DNA from: Diploscapter coronatus
Lineage: Eukaryota > Nematoda > Chromadorea > Rhabditida > Rhabditidae
Direction of reading: 5' to 3'
Assembly (NCBI GenBank): GCA_964036155.1
Contig: OZ038422.1
Coordinates: 14,221,201 to 14,285,200 of the forward strand
Length of the DNA: 64,000 nt
The translations under genes were made by a program, and so were the position numbers. A model generated the notes under the pieces. It did no database searches and was not told the origin of the DNA. It worked only from the letters and a program-made list of their open reading frames with translations. Positions 34,722 to 49,339 of this stretch are shown in pieces; position 1 is the stretch's first letter; every line of letters starts with the position of its first letter.

Positions 34722-36392
34722 ACAGATTCTCGATTTTCCTCCGACCCACTGCACTATGCGGCTAACGTTATGCGTTCGATGGGGGGAAAATGCGCGAAAC
34801 CGCGTTGGAGACGCGCACAGCGAGAGAAACACGTGACGACGAGAGTCGAAAGAGTTTAGAATAGGTCACTGTGAATAGTTAGCGATCGGGTAGATTTACG
34901 GTCGCTTTTCTCCTAAAATCGAGCGAGCGAAAACCCCGTTCACTATCTATAGATACGAAACGAGATGCTGTTAGCGAAAGAAAAAGATTTTTCCCTCTTC
35001 CGCACTCGATACTGTATTTTTGGACATCAGTCGCATATTGCAGTGGATCATCAATTTTTAACCCTACAAAAATTCACATCTTTATGACATTCCTATGTTT
35101 CTGTGCATCCACAACTGCTCACTTACTCTTATGAAATTTGAAAATTCCATTCTACGAAGTTTTCTCTTCACTGTTTGGAAATGTTTATACAGGATTTGTT
35201 CCAGGTTTCTTTCTTGCTCTATGACAACTCAATTTGGTCAATTTTCAATTCTTTTTCCCAGTATTTGATCTCATTTTCAGAGCTTTACTTTTGGTGCCAT
35301 TTTTATGCCTTTTCGTTTCTACTCAGAGAATTACGTGCTCAATAAATTTTGAAAGTTTGCTAACGTGTCCTCAAAGAGATTGTTACTTCGGACTTTCAGC
35401 AGTTTTCGTCTTTTCTTTACATCTTTCTCTGGTGATAGATAGATAAAAAGGCCGATAAACCCGCCTAATTAGCGCCGCTAGCCACGTAACGCCATGCCAT
35501 CTCGCCTCATTCTTTTATCAACAATATTTTCCAACGTCTTTTACTCCCTTTGCCCACTATTTCCAGAGTGTTTTCTCTAAATTAACATTATTTCTGCGTC
35601 TTTTCCATTTTTCTTCGCTTCAGGCTTAAAATCGGACCACTCTCATTACTCTTTGTAGTCTGCCACATCACGTAGTCATTTGCTTTTCATCCTTCCTCAT
35701 GTTTCCTCCCAAGCTCCAAAATTTTGCTCCCAACCCAATTTTATTGTTTACTTTGACAACATACTTGTCTTTACACTTTTGTTCGACAATTTTAGTATTA
35801 TTTTGTCATCTTATTCAGAAGTTCAAAAATAATAAACCTTCCGATTTTTAATGACTAATGTTTCGCACTTCCAGTGCACACGTATTTTGAAATCTCTGTT
35901 CGCTAAGTTTTAGAAGGAAACTTATGACGCAGAATGATAACGATAATAGGTAGAAGGTTCTGAGAAAACATTTCTCTTTTTTCTTTTTCATTTTCTTTCA
36001 TTCGCACTTTAGTTTACAGTTATCGGAGAAATAGAATGGAAAATTGAGAGATTACTTCCTGTTCTCTCTCAATTTTCCACGATATCTTTGTTTTGACACT
36101 TTCACTTTATTATTCTTCACGTTTCATGGCTTCCAAATCAATTCATTTCCATCCATTTGCCAAAGCATATCGAATTTCTAGATTCATCCTTGTTTACTTA
36201 CGACTAAATTTTAGCTTCATGTATGTCTTCTTTTACAAATTTGAACATGTTTTTGGAACAATGATTCGTCTGTTTATTCTCAAGTCTTATCAAAAACTCA
36301 TTTTTTCACGAAAAGAAAATTTATCGTTTTGGCGTTTTATAAATTATCATTATTTTTCAAACACAACATCGCACCCATCGAATTTTGCAGTC
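34722..36392. other. Intergenic, about 1.7 kb, promoter side of pcyt-1
   Basis: No supported gene. A GC-richer stretch at about 34740-34930 directly follows the previous stop and looks like 3' UTR or spacer. Just before the pcyt-1 start a TTTTGCAG acceptor (36390) sits two bases from the ATG; the frame open upstream of it (36093 on) is probably intron or leader. Confidence 0.5.
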
Positions 36393-39155
<2,763 letters not shown>

Positions 39156-40154
39156 ATTTTGGGGGTAAGATAATAATTCTTCTATTCTAAACAGTTTATT
39201 TGAAAGAATACAATCTAAAAACGATTTTCAAAATATTCGTATCGTTTTATCAAAGTTAATTCTTTTTGAGTCGTTTTTCCGGAAAATTTGAGTTCAAAGG
39301 ACTTTTAATGGGATAATTTCCAGTCAAAAATGAAATTTAACTTTGAAATTTGTTTAATTTTTAATCATCAGTCCTGTTCTAAGCCAGCTAAATTCTGGAT
39401 AAAGCAATTTTTTTTATGAATTCTTCTCATGTTTTATCGAATAATATTTTTAATATCTAAATTTGATAGAATCCCGAAATTTCTATTCATAAAAGCATGC
39501 CTAATTTATTTCTTCTGCATTTATTTTTTAGACTTTTATCTGAATATGGAAAGAGTAATTATTTCTGTATGGTGAGAGAAAAATTTCACTTTTTAGTTTT
39601 TGAGAACTTTTAGCATTCGGTGATGGAGTTTTATTAGAAGGTAAATTTTTTCCAACGACATTTATTCAAATCACACTTGTAAAGATTTTGGGCAAGTATG
39701 TTTCTAAAACCAATGAGTCATCCAATAAGCTTTTGAAATTTTCGAAACAATTATTCTTAAACTTTGATGAATTGGTACTATCTTTGGCGAAAAATTGTAC
39801 GGAAAGTAACAATTTTTTTTATTTCAACAGCTTTTTGAATGGCCATAATGTTTTTCAGTTTAAAATTTCCATGATTTTATCGATCATAGACACTTGGTTT
39901 CTCTGCTGTCATACACTATTCATTCGATTTTAGCATTTCTTGCAATACACGCACATTCATTTTAACTGAAAGAGAGCCTTATAGAAATTTTATAAATTAT
40001 TTTAATCGAAATAAACGTTTAGAATTTTAAACAATGAATTTTCATGCAAAACAAATAAAAGTTACGCTGAAATTAATTTATTGACAATTATTATCTAAAA
40101 AAGTGGACCCTTTAACTAGTGTGAATTTGGGGCGAGTTCTCAGAACCGAAAAAT
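39156..40154. other. Spacer between convergent genes, about 1 kb
   Basis: AT-rich with long T runs; no frame with coding character. It contains the 3' UTRs of pcyt-1 (+) and the repeat-rich secreted gene (-). Confidence 0.5.
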
Positions 40155-42730
40155 TTACTCTTTTTCACCTGATGATGTCATTTCATCGATGATTTCTTCG
40201 AAGATGTTCAGACCGAGCAAGGACTCTGTAATCAAATTTTTATTTTAATTATTTTAAAAATGCAAAAGTGATCATTCTTTGCAAATATAATCTGAAAGAA
40301 GCTCACTTGGTAGTATTATTTCGATAACGAAATATTTTAGCGGTATCGATTTTTTTACATTCTTTTTAAACTGGATAGCTAACTTCATCATTGAAACTAA
40401 TTTTTTTTATGAACATGGCACCTGGTTCTTGCGTGGTGGTTTCGGTGACGTTTCCTTCTAGTGCTGGGGAAACCTCTGGCTGCTTGGTACCGTTGGTGTA
40501 GGCGTGATTTTCAAGTATCTCATCTCCCCTGGTGGCGTTTGTGAGAATTTGGTGTTCAAGTGTCTCATCTCCCTTGGTGGCGTTGGTGTAGGTTTGGTGT
40601 TCAGGTGCCTTATCTCCAAACACGTCGGAGATCATCTCCTCAATGAAACCCATTACGCCGTCGTCAGACACTGCGCCAGCGTGAATGACCTCTGGGGATT
40701 CTGAAATGATAGTTATTACAAACGACAGGCCAATCGAGCAGTAAACGTTCCGGTACAGGTCAGCGATTTCAGCCATATAAAAACCGCTGACTAGTTTTGA
40801 GCGTTAATTGTCCAAATTAAGTATCCAATCGATTTTTAATTAAATACCTGCTGGTGGTTGTGCCATCGCAGTTCCATTCTGAGGAACACCAGGTCCATTC
40901 TGAGGAACACCAGGTTCATTCTGAGGAACACCAGGTTCATTCTGAGGAACACCAGGTTCATTCTGAGGAACACCAGGTCCTTCCGTATCATCATCCTGAA
41001 TCTCATTTACCATCTTGAAAGTATCGACGAATTTACCTCATCAAATGGCCCCTCAACAATGCCCGCTTTATTGTTGGCGGTGGTCTTTGGCTCTACCTGA
41101 AATTGCGTTTTTGTGGGTTACTTCGAGTTTTATTTATAGGACTTTGGTCGATTCAGATCCTTTCTCGCCTCCAACGGTGACTTTTGGAGCTTCCTGAAAC
41201 CATATTTTGAAAAGTCAGCTGAAACATTCCCTTTAAGTACCTCAGAAGGTCCTGATCCTTTCTCGCCTTCAACGGTGACTTTCGGAACTTCCTGAAACCA
41301 TACTTTTAAAAATCAGCTGAAACATTCCCTTGAAGTACCTCAAAAGGTCCTAATCCTTTCTCGCCTTCAACGGTGACTTCCGGAACTTCCTGAAACCATT
41401 CCTTGAAGATGCTTTATCATTATTAACCTCGGAAAGGAAAAAATCACTAGAGCATTGAGAAGTATTTTTCGGATAATTTTTGATCCGTTCGATGAAATTA
41501 TGCTCCTAGCTAGCCATTTTTCTTCTTCAATAACTTTTTCCCCAAGTCAATTAATTTGTTACCGGAAATACGTTATTGCTAGATCCAGATTCTTTCATGG
41601 TGATCTTTCCTTCGTCGCCCGAACCCTGGACTTTGGTTTCCTTCGGAGGGAGTTCTATGTGAATGTTGTTCTTCATCTGCCTGATGAACTCGGCCATGTA
41701 CGCGCAGACCTGCATTAGATTTTTATCTGGAAATTAGCGAGAAAAGAAAGTTACGTTTTCTCTAGTATTTTCCCTGTTAACAGGGCTAATTTCCGGTAGG
41801 TGAATGAGCATCTCAACAAGCAAATCGGCAATGATTGCGAACTAAAATTATCGGACTTTTAGAGTAAGATATGTGTTTTATCGGAAACTTGGAAACCGTG
41901 AAACGTCAAAGCACGAGACGCGGAGAAAAACAACTCTAAGAAAATAATATGCCTTATCCTAACTTCCCTCTTCTATTTTGCCTAGATTAAGCTGTTTCCA
42001 AGTAACCATCATGAAACTTACCGGGTTCTCTTCATTGTCTTCTGCTCCGGCTCTCAGAAAGTCAGTTAAGTCGATGAGGATGCCCGCGGCGTTGTACAGA
42101 GCGACTGCCTCCGCATCGCCACCTTCTTGAGTTTCAGGATCGAAGACGGTCGTCTGGATGAACTCCTTGACTTCTGCCAGACGTTCTTCCTTCGTGTTGT
42201 TGTCATTGAGGATGGAGTTGATGTACTGAATAAATAATTATTATTAGTTTTTTTTTTTTTTTAAATTAATTTTTTCTTAATTCAGCTCAGTATATATCTT
42301 ATTAAGATTTGTTCTTTTGAACACGAAAGGTAAAGGCGAACGCTCGTTGGCAAATGCAAATTCATGATTCAATCTGGCCTACCAATGCGTATTCCTCTGG
42401 AGTCAGTCCAGTCGTGTTGCTGACGTCTTTCCAGAGAGTTTCGAATGCCACTATGAGAGGCTCGATTTGTTCCGACTGGATAGCTCCGGTGTTGGCGCCG
42501 CACGCGGCTTCAACATCAATCTGGAATTGGTCGTGTTCATCATCGTCTCCGAGTGCCATCTCAGCGGCGGCGGGCTTTTTATCTGATGTTTTCTCAAGCG
42601 AGTTGTTCGACTGTTGAGGAAGTTCTTCCGCGGGGTTAGGGTCTATTCCGAGGATATCGTCGTCTGACTCAGTGGCCATCGGGGCGGCCCAGCTCAGGCC
42701 CACAAACAATGCCAAAATCCAGAGCTTCAT
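40155..42730 (-). CDS. Secreted acidic protein with internal repeats (504 aa)
   Basis: Eleven exons (42383-42730, 42022-42225, 41755-41841, 41563-41709, 41339-41389, 41241-41291, 41143-41193, 41037-41096, 40848-41013, 40422-40700, 40155-40225) join in frame. The first 16 residues form a clear signal peptide (LWILALFVGLSW-A-A). The N-terminal half is helical and acidic. Then follow three successive 17-residue exons with the pattern E-x-P-x-VTV-x-GEKG, a stretch of five PGVPQN(E/G) heptapeptides, and about three copies of an (E)HQ-x-(Y/L)TNAT-(K/R)-GDE unit containing N-glycosylation sequons. It ends with an acidic helix. There is no known domain; likely an extracellular, fast-evolving protein. 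TATAAAA on the minus strand at about 42862 may be its TATA box. Confidence 0.75.
40875..40979. repeat. Five 21-bp coding tandem repeats
   Basis: The unit CATTCTGAGGAACACCAGGTT is repeated five times with one- to two-base variation. On the minus strand it encodes the heptapeptide PGVPQN plus Glu or Gly. Confidence 0.95.
41143..41389. repeat. Triplicated exon-intron unit (three 51-nt exons)
   Basis: Exons 41143-41193, 41241-41291 and 41339-41389 are each 51 nt, start after TTTCAG and are separated by introns of 47 nt each. Exon starts are spaced 98 bp apart, and the adjoining intron sequence (CAGCTGAAACATTCCCT) is partly shared. All introns are phase 0, so copy number can change without a frameshift. 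Confidence 0.92.
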
Positions 42731-44382
42731 CCTGAAATGTTCAAATTTTTGAAAAGTAACCAGGAAATCACCAAGAGTTTCTAATTGACAAAAATTCTAT
42801 ACCCACCTTTGCGAAACCGGAAATTCTGGTGTATAAATAGAAGACAGCCTTTGAAATTGTTTTATACCAAGGCTTCATCAATTTTTCTCGTCCATTGATT
42901 TCATTAATGGGGTTAATGCAGGCGATTGAGTCATCACTTATTGTATGTCCATTATTTCGAAAATTTCGACAACATTTTCGAACGACTCATTTCATCGAAA
43001 CTCAGAATCATGCTAAAAAGATCATTTTCCCGTTCCATTCTAGTGACATTGCATCATTTCATTACGATTTATGTATTTGTTTATGACGTTTGATAAAGCT
43101 TTATGCAAAAATTATTTACTGAATTTCAGAATCAATACATCTTTTTTGTACGAGTAAAGATCATTTGAACAGATAGTTATAGTTGCGTCATGATCAGGGC
43201 TCGTACTAAAGTCCCCTCGTGCGAACTTTTATTTCACGCGAGGTTCATGTGAGCTACGAAAAAATTGAAGTTCACGCGGAATCGAAAGATCGTAAAGGAA
43301 ATCAGTAGTATACCCTACTAATTTACATCGAGCTCGTTCGTATTGACTCTGGCCTCAGTTCTATGTGAAAATTAGCGATCAACTAATTGCCTACTTATCG
43401 CATAATTAGGTTAAAACGAGCTAATGTGATAGTTCATACGAAGTTCAGCCGAGGTTCATCTCACCTCAAAAGATCATGCGACCTAATCTCGCGTGAAATA
43501 AAAGTTCGCGCGAAGGGACTTTAGTACGAGCTCTGCTGTAATTATGGTACGATACTACTAGATTTTATGAAAGAGTTCTATTTTAGTATGGAGCATTGAG
43601 TCAAAAAAGGAAGTTTGAGAAATTTCAAACGATAAAATACGACCCTCTTTTGAAACGTTGGAAGTGCCGAAATGGAAAACTCGAAAATGTCATCACGGTT
43701 TCATCAATTTTCCCTTATTGTTTACGAGCATCGTTGAATGAGCCGACCATTCGCACCTGAGTCAGCATTTCATTTCTTGCTTTTCTTGTTATTATTTCTC
43801 GAATTTCTTTATTATTATGTTAGCATTTTAAATTCAAAAATAATTATTTTGAAAAATTCTAACGATCGACTAATTTCTACGAGAAATCTGAACTTTTAAT
43901 CTCAAACGCCCTGGCTACGAGCCATTTTGAGCTTTGACCAAATTAGATTTGCTGTGAAATCGCATACACTTATTTCAATGAAACCATTCAGACGCGAAAT
44001 TTTTCTTCATTTTGAAGACTTTTCAGCCAAAATCGTATTGACGAAGACATTTCATTGCGTGTACTCGCGAAATTAATGCACTTTCGGTTACACTCTAAAG
44101 TCTCGGCTTTGATAGGCGTAACTTTTGGTTTTCATCGCTGGATAGTGAAAAATGATCTACTGATCGAACCGCTTCTTGGCCTAAAATTTGCTTTATTTCG
44201 CCGATAATAAAGTGGTTACGCCTGTTTTCAACGTTCTGAACATCAGACGTGCTAGCGGTAAAAATCGCAGTGTAGAACAATTGTCTGTTGAGTAGTGCTA
44301 CGGGTGAAACTAGAAACGTCGCACTCCTATATAGCGCCGATTTTATCATCTAGGTATCTCGTTTGACGCTCTGCAAACCGAA
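42731..44382. other. Intergenic, about 1.65 kb, with a fold-back element
   Basis: Divergent promoter region between the repeat-rich secreted gene (-) and the Cys-rich secreted gene (+). The only recognisable content is the inverted-repeat element at 43196-43534 and a TATATAG box at about 44329 serving the plus-strand gene. Confidence 0.5.
43196..43534. mobile_element. MITE-like inverted-repeat element (339 bp)
   Basis: The arms share AGxGCTCGTACTAAAGTCCC, then GCGAACTTTTATTTCACGCG, giving about 47 bp of nearly matching terminal inverted repeat. The interior is non-coding. I do not see a convincing target-site duplication (flanks ATGATC and GCTGTA), so the superfamily is unassigned. Confidence 0.8.
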
Positions 44383-45361
44383 ATGTTCGTTCCCGCAGTA
44401 AGTTCTTTTTTGAAATTCTTAAAACTCATATTTTGAATTCTCAGACTCTCTGTTTCGTCTTCCTCCTTATCAGCCTCGATCAAGCCGAATGTGCCCCAAA
44501 GAAGCTGGATGCTGGTAGCGGAAAGTGGAGATTCAAAAACCGTAAGTGTTGTTTGGATAATTTTGCCGAGTGATACGACTTGTCTATGTTCATGACACTA
44601 GGAACGATTTTTAATATCTGTGCTGGTATTTTAAAATCATTATCATGAAGTGACACTCCTGTTCATATATCAATAAACACTATGGGAGGATCTCTGTCGC
44701 CTCTAGTTACTTCTTTTGAGAAAAGGTTGGGAGGATGCCTTCTATTGAACGCCTCTAAGTGTGTTTCGCATAGTGGCACTGATTTTCCTTTCATTGTATT
44801 TAATTTCAGCCTCATCTTGTCATCCGGCATGCAGGCACGACGAGTCATGCATGCAAAAGAGCATTGAAATTCCTAGCTGTCAGCGACCGGACTGCAAAGA
44901 TGTCGTTTGCGGAGACAAACAGAAGTGCACCGTGATGAGCTACGGAGGCATCAAGTGCATCGATAAAGGTACATCTTGTCACAACCGAAGAAATTCAAAA
45001 ATATGTAATCTGACCAGACCTAGGGAAGAATTCGTCAGGAGACCTTTGCGCCTTACCCAGTATTTTCCTTGACGACAAATTTCTATCTCCAAATTGTCCA
45101 TAGCCAAAAATACTTGTTGTGAAATGCAGTTGAATAATTTTGAATCCGCCCTTGCGACAAACCCACATAAATTGTTTATCTGACAAAAATGCTCTAGGAC
45201 TGATTTTCCTCATATTTTACGTGATCTATAAAGCCAACTCAATTCATCCTACAGTCACCTGCGATGGTATCAAGTGCAAGAAGGGCGAGGTTTGCAAGGT
45301 CGGACCTCTTCAAGGCTGCAGTGGAGACTGCCCAATGGAAGCTGCGTGCGTCAAGAAATAA
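44383..45361 (+). CDS. Small secreted cysteine-rich protein (125 aa)
   Basis: Four exons (44383-44397, 44445-44541, 44810-44968, 45255-45361) splice in frame. A signal peptide is split over exons 1-2 (MFVPA, then TLCFVFLLISLDQAEC). The mature part has Cys-rich blocks CHPACRHDESC, CKDVVCGDKQKC and CDGIKCKKGEVCKV ending in CSGDCPMEAAC, twice repeating the pattern C-x3-4-C-x3-6-C seen in follistatin-like or inhibitor-type knots. The first exon codes only five residues. A TATATAG box at about 44329 is well placed. It is probably extracellular; partner unknown. Confidence 0.75.
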
Positions 45362-45530
45362 ACTCAAACGAACCTCAGGAATAACTCATTTTCATTAGAA
45401 TCGCATGCATAACAAAATGAAATCATTCCTGTAGTTAATAAACGATTTTTTTTTAGAAAAAAATACACATTATCTGATAAAAAACTGTATTAACAATAAG
45501 CAAAATACTGGGCGGTGATAAATTTATAAA

Positions 45531-46457
45531 TTAGAGAAGTTTCTGCGTTGTTTCAATATCATCGTCGTGCTCTCCTAAAATTCAATTTCCATTTTCAATG
45601 AGAAAACCTCTGAAATCATCATCTCTCTTCAAACGTTCAATGTGAAAGAGTAAATGTTGGATTGCAAACGGATATCTAATTGATGAACCTTACCATCTTT
45701 TTTCTCCGGTTTGTTCAGGATGTCTATATTTACAGCTGTCTCCTTTTCGGGTTCGTCGTCGTCCTCAGGTTGTTTCTCTCCAGTTTCTTCCGTTGTAGAT
45801 TCAGTTAAGCTTTCTTCGTCCGATACTTCAGTGGCTCCAGTTGAGCCTTCTGAGGTTTCATCAGTGACGGTATCATCGTCAGATGTCACAGCTGCAGTTA
45901 AACCTGAGCTCTCATTGCCAGTGTTCGTCGTTTCGATTTCATTCAGCGATTGCTCATTCAGAATACCTTCCTCTGCCGATCCTTCTGAAATCATAAGTTC
46001 ATTTCTAACTAAAACTTTGACTTTATTCATTGGATTAAAACGCTATCGGACCAGAAGTAAAGTTAATCTTGAGGAAAGATGATTTATGATTATGATACCT
46101 GCAGTTGCCTCTTCTCCCGAACTCTCCTCTGCGATGGACTCCAAATCGTGGTCAGCTTCTTCTGTTGTCGTGATTACTTCAGAAGGTGCCTGTATCGCCG
46201 TCAGACTTCCGATCTCAGACTCACCGTTATCGTCGCCATTGTTGTTTACTGGAGCATCGTCATTGACTTTTCCGTCATCTGGGATGGGGGTGGCGGACGA
46301 TCTAATAATTATTATTGAACATAAAATAAAAAGTAAGAAAATTGAAATGTCGTATTTATTACGCCTCTACTTGCTCCTCTTCATTATCATTCGCTGGACG
46401 AGATTCAACGACGGCAACAATAGCGAAAGCAAAAATGAACAGAATTGAGAGCTTCAT
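45531..46457 (-). CDS. Secreted acidic Ser/Thr/Glu-rich protein (210 aa)
   Basis: Four exons (46363-46457, 46099-46301, 45694-45984, 45531-45574) join in frame. A signal peptide (KLSILFIFAFAIVAVVES) is followed by almost entirely low-complexity acidic sequence, with many Glu, Asp, Ser and Thr (TDETSEGSTGATEVSDEES), no Cys, and few hydrophobics. It is likely extracellular and intrinsically disordered, perhaps O-glycosylated. No domain is recognisable. It lies tail to tail with the Cys-rich gene, 169 bp apart. Confidence 0.7.
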
Positions 46458-47212
46458 GTCTAAAAATAGAAAATTTGGTTTGATAACTGAAGAGGTAGAA
46501 ATAACGAAACACAAAATGAGCAACCCCACAGACAATTTATATTTCTAACAATTCATTAGTCTCGCAACATCAATTTACCTTGATTAATTTTAGCATCGTT
46601 TCGAACATTTGTAGCCTATAAACAATAGAAGTCATCGTTTGATATTAATTCTGTTGATTGAATGATACGACTTATTAGTCTTAAGGGATCGCGATTGCTC
46701 AAATTGGGCGATGATTCAATCCTAAAATTGATGAATTATTTTTGAAAAATAAAACTCACAAATCGTACTTTCAAAACGTGAGAGATTGACACCAGAGACG
46801 AGCGATATAAACGCACTTTTAGAACGAAAACATAAAACGAAAATTTGCAATAGAGACGAGGATAGGGATGTTGGCAATAGAGCGCAAAAGGTTCAATGCA
46901 GAGGGTAAATCTGCAGTGCAATGAAAATTTATCTGCTATTTTCAATATTCTTGAACCGGAATTGGGTAACGATAGTAAATATTGGAATGGGAAAAGTTCG
47001 TTAGAACAAAGGGACATTGTTTCCCATTTTCAAAGAAAAGATCGCGCCTCATTTTGAAGTGAGAGCTCATCTGAAACTGTTTGCTTTCTGCTACATGAAG
47101 TCAGTTTATTCAGCTTGTTTATGCTCAATTTCCTAGGTCATTAGCCTTCAAAAGTTAGTATAAAAATTCAAGATAAGGAAACAATGAATTATTGGATTTG
47201 TTAATTCCAAAT
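46458..47212. other. Divergent promoter region, about 750 bp
   Basis: AT-rich spacer between the acidic secreted gene (-) and the chitin-binding gene (+). No further frame is supported. Confidence 0.5.
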
Positions 47213-49047
47213 ATGGGATTTTCTAAAGCTTCCCTAGTGACGCTAGTTGTTGTTTCACTTCAATGTGCACTTATATCGAGCTATGGGCCACCGCCTTCGA
47301 CCTATGCTCCCTATCCGCCAACGGTAAGCTCTTCACTAGTTGCGACGTAGAGTAGAGAAGGAGAATGAATATGATCACATTGGGTTCACGCCTAGAGACT
47401 AATTTTGTAATTTAGGGAGATAATGTTTGCTACAATTCTAAAGGAGGTAAATTACTCCAATAATTCGAAAAATTGTCTCAAATGAATGAATTCCAGACTG
47501 CCTTGGAAATATTTGCATCTATAACTCCTACTATACCTGCCTTCCATCTGCAAATGAGCCCTCTAGAACAGTGTGCTGCGATCTAAACGACAACGATAAA
47601 CGTAAGCGAAAAATGTCTTCATTAAGCATATCGTAGATGCAAGTAAAAAATGACGAGTCGATTTTGAGACATTGCGCGAAACTGGAGTTCTTCGATGACA
47701 AATGATAATGATGCGTAGAATTGAAGAGCACCCCCTTGCAAAGGGAGTAAAATCGAAGAGGCATATTCCACTGGCATCTACGACAGCTCGTGTGACATTT
47801 TGTTAAGCCTGATCTGGAGTCAGAATTTCGCAAGTTTGAGCTATAAGCTCTTCATTTTGAGTAAAATATCCAATGCCAGAAGGTTCTCCAAAAGTTTTGC
47901 AAAACGAAATGCGAAATGGCATTTTTATCTTTTTTTGTCGGTGAATTATACTTTTTCTACCGATATTCTTCGCGTTCAGGAGAGAAAAATAAATAAAAAG
48001 CCAAAGAAATGGACCCAAGCCACATTTTTATTCAATGCGGCAAAACAGCGGCGAGCGGAGTTTGTGGTGCCTACTCATGCTCCCCCTTGCCTTAACGCCC
48101 GCATTTATTACCCCAGCAACATGCAAATTTTCAAAGTGCTATATCTGGGAAAAGTGGAGACCCGATTCGGATCCTGATTATCTCAGTTATCACCCTATAT
48201 AGGTCATTTTCGAAACTTGGGGTACGTCCCGTGCCGACCCCTAGTTAGTTTTTCTTCTGTTTATCAGTGACTATAAAGTTTAAAGTTTAGATAAAACAAC
48301 TGAACCGCCTAAACCACCGACAACCACAAAAACAACTCAATCGCCGGACTCAAACAGTTGCACGCAAGAAGGCGCGTTCATTGGAAACAAGGAGAACTGC
48401 AATAAATTTTATCGTTGCGTATATGGTTCACTGGTCAGCTTCGACTGCGGCCCAGGTGCTCTCCTTTGTAAAAGACGTTCGAGTTGCACTGGTGGGATGG
48501 AGAAAGGTGTGACGCGAAAGGAAAAAGAGGGATGCGACGCGGTCGCTCTAGGATAACCGTGTCGCAGCCCTCTTTCCTATTCGCATCAATAATTTTTTAC
48601 TCTCACCAGTGCAGCTAGGATGTCTTTTTTTTTTTTTTTTATAATTGAGAGGTTTCCAATTTCATTTGCAAAATGATGAGCGTGATCTTCTTTCTTTCCC
48701 TTCTTTTGAAATGCATCAGGAACGGGACGGAATGGAGCTTAGATTCAAAGTGAAATGGGACGAGATGAAAAAAAAATTCGAAATCGCTTCAAATCGAAAG
48801 TATGCCCAACTCATTTCCTGAGATGACTAAGAAGGGTATATATGAGATTTGACAAGTCTGAAAGAGGGCTTATAATAGAGGGGGCTCCTATTACAAGTTT
48901 TACGGTAAATTCGAAAACTAATTGAATATAGTTCAATTTACTCGCTGCATTGCATTCTTAACAATAATCTAACGTGTTGCAGGAACTCAGTGGAATGTCA
49001 AATTAAACACGTGTGATTACCCGAATCCAGCAAATTGCGCGAAATAA
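47213..49047 (+). CDS. Secreted protein with C-terminal chitin-binding type-2 domain
   Basis: Five exons (47213-47323, 47416-47446, 47497-47601, 48291-48455, 48983-49047) give 158 residues. A signal peptide (about residues 1-22) is followed by a Pro/Tyr-rich linker (GPPPSTYAPYPP). A Cys-rich middle part comes next (CYNSKGDCLGNICIYN, CLPS, VCCD), then a Thr/Pro spacer. The domain at about residues 101-158 has the peritrophin-A pattern C...CNKFYRC-x2-G...FDCGPGTQWN...C-x-YP...C. Such domains bind chitin, in nematodes in eggshell, pharynx or cuticle. Introns 3 and 4 are long (689 and 527 bp) and carry inserted sequence, including a fold-back at 48474-48624. Confidence 0.85.
48474..48624. repeat. 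Imperfect inverted repeat (151-bp fold-back)
   Basis: The left arm (GACGTTCGAGTTGCACTGGTG, then GCGAAAGGAAAAAGAGGG) pairs with the right arm (CCTCTTTCCTATTCGC, then CACCAGTGCAGCTAGGATGTC). It lies in intron 4 of the chitin-binding gene and is followed by a T run of about 18. It looks like a small fold-back element and is too long and mismatched for a typical pre-miRNA. Confidence 0.7.
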
Positions 49048-49339
49048 ATTATGTAAAAGTTTTCGACGTTGATCATCAATAATTTATCTAAATAATATGT
49101 TAACTTTTTAAATAAATTTTCTTTGAATCAACTGTGACTATTTTAGATATTATTAATTGGTACTAAAATTCAAAAATTTACACCAGTATCCGAATCCAGA
49201 AAAATTTATTCTACCATAGAACCTCAACAAATTTTGATTAGAAAACAAAATAAAACGATAAAACTAATTGATCAAGTATTTAAGATAAAATAAATATGAG
49301 TTGCATGAGACCATTGACGAACCATTCGAATTTCCCCAA

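Noticed and set aside
44095..44349. 84-codon minus-strand frame upstream of the Cys-rich secreted gene
   Set aside because: It overlaps the TATA-box and leader region of the plus-strand gene, has no splice context, and shows no domain.
47800..48177. 125-codon plus-strand frame in intron 3 of the chitin-binding gene
   Set aside because: Looks like inserted non-coding sequence; no domain, no consistent splice signals, and the host gene splices cleanly around it.
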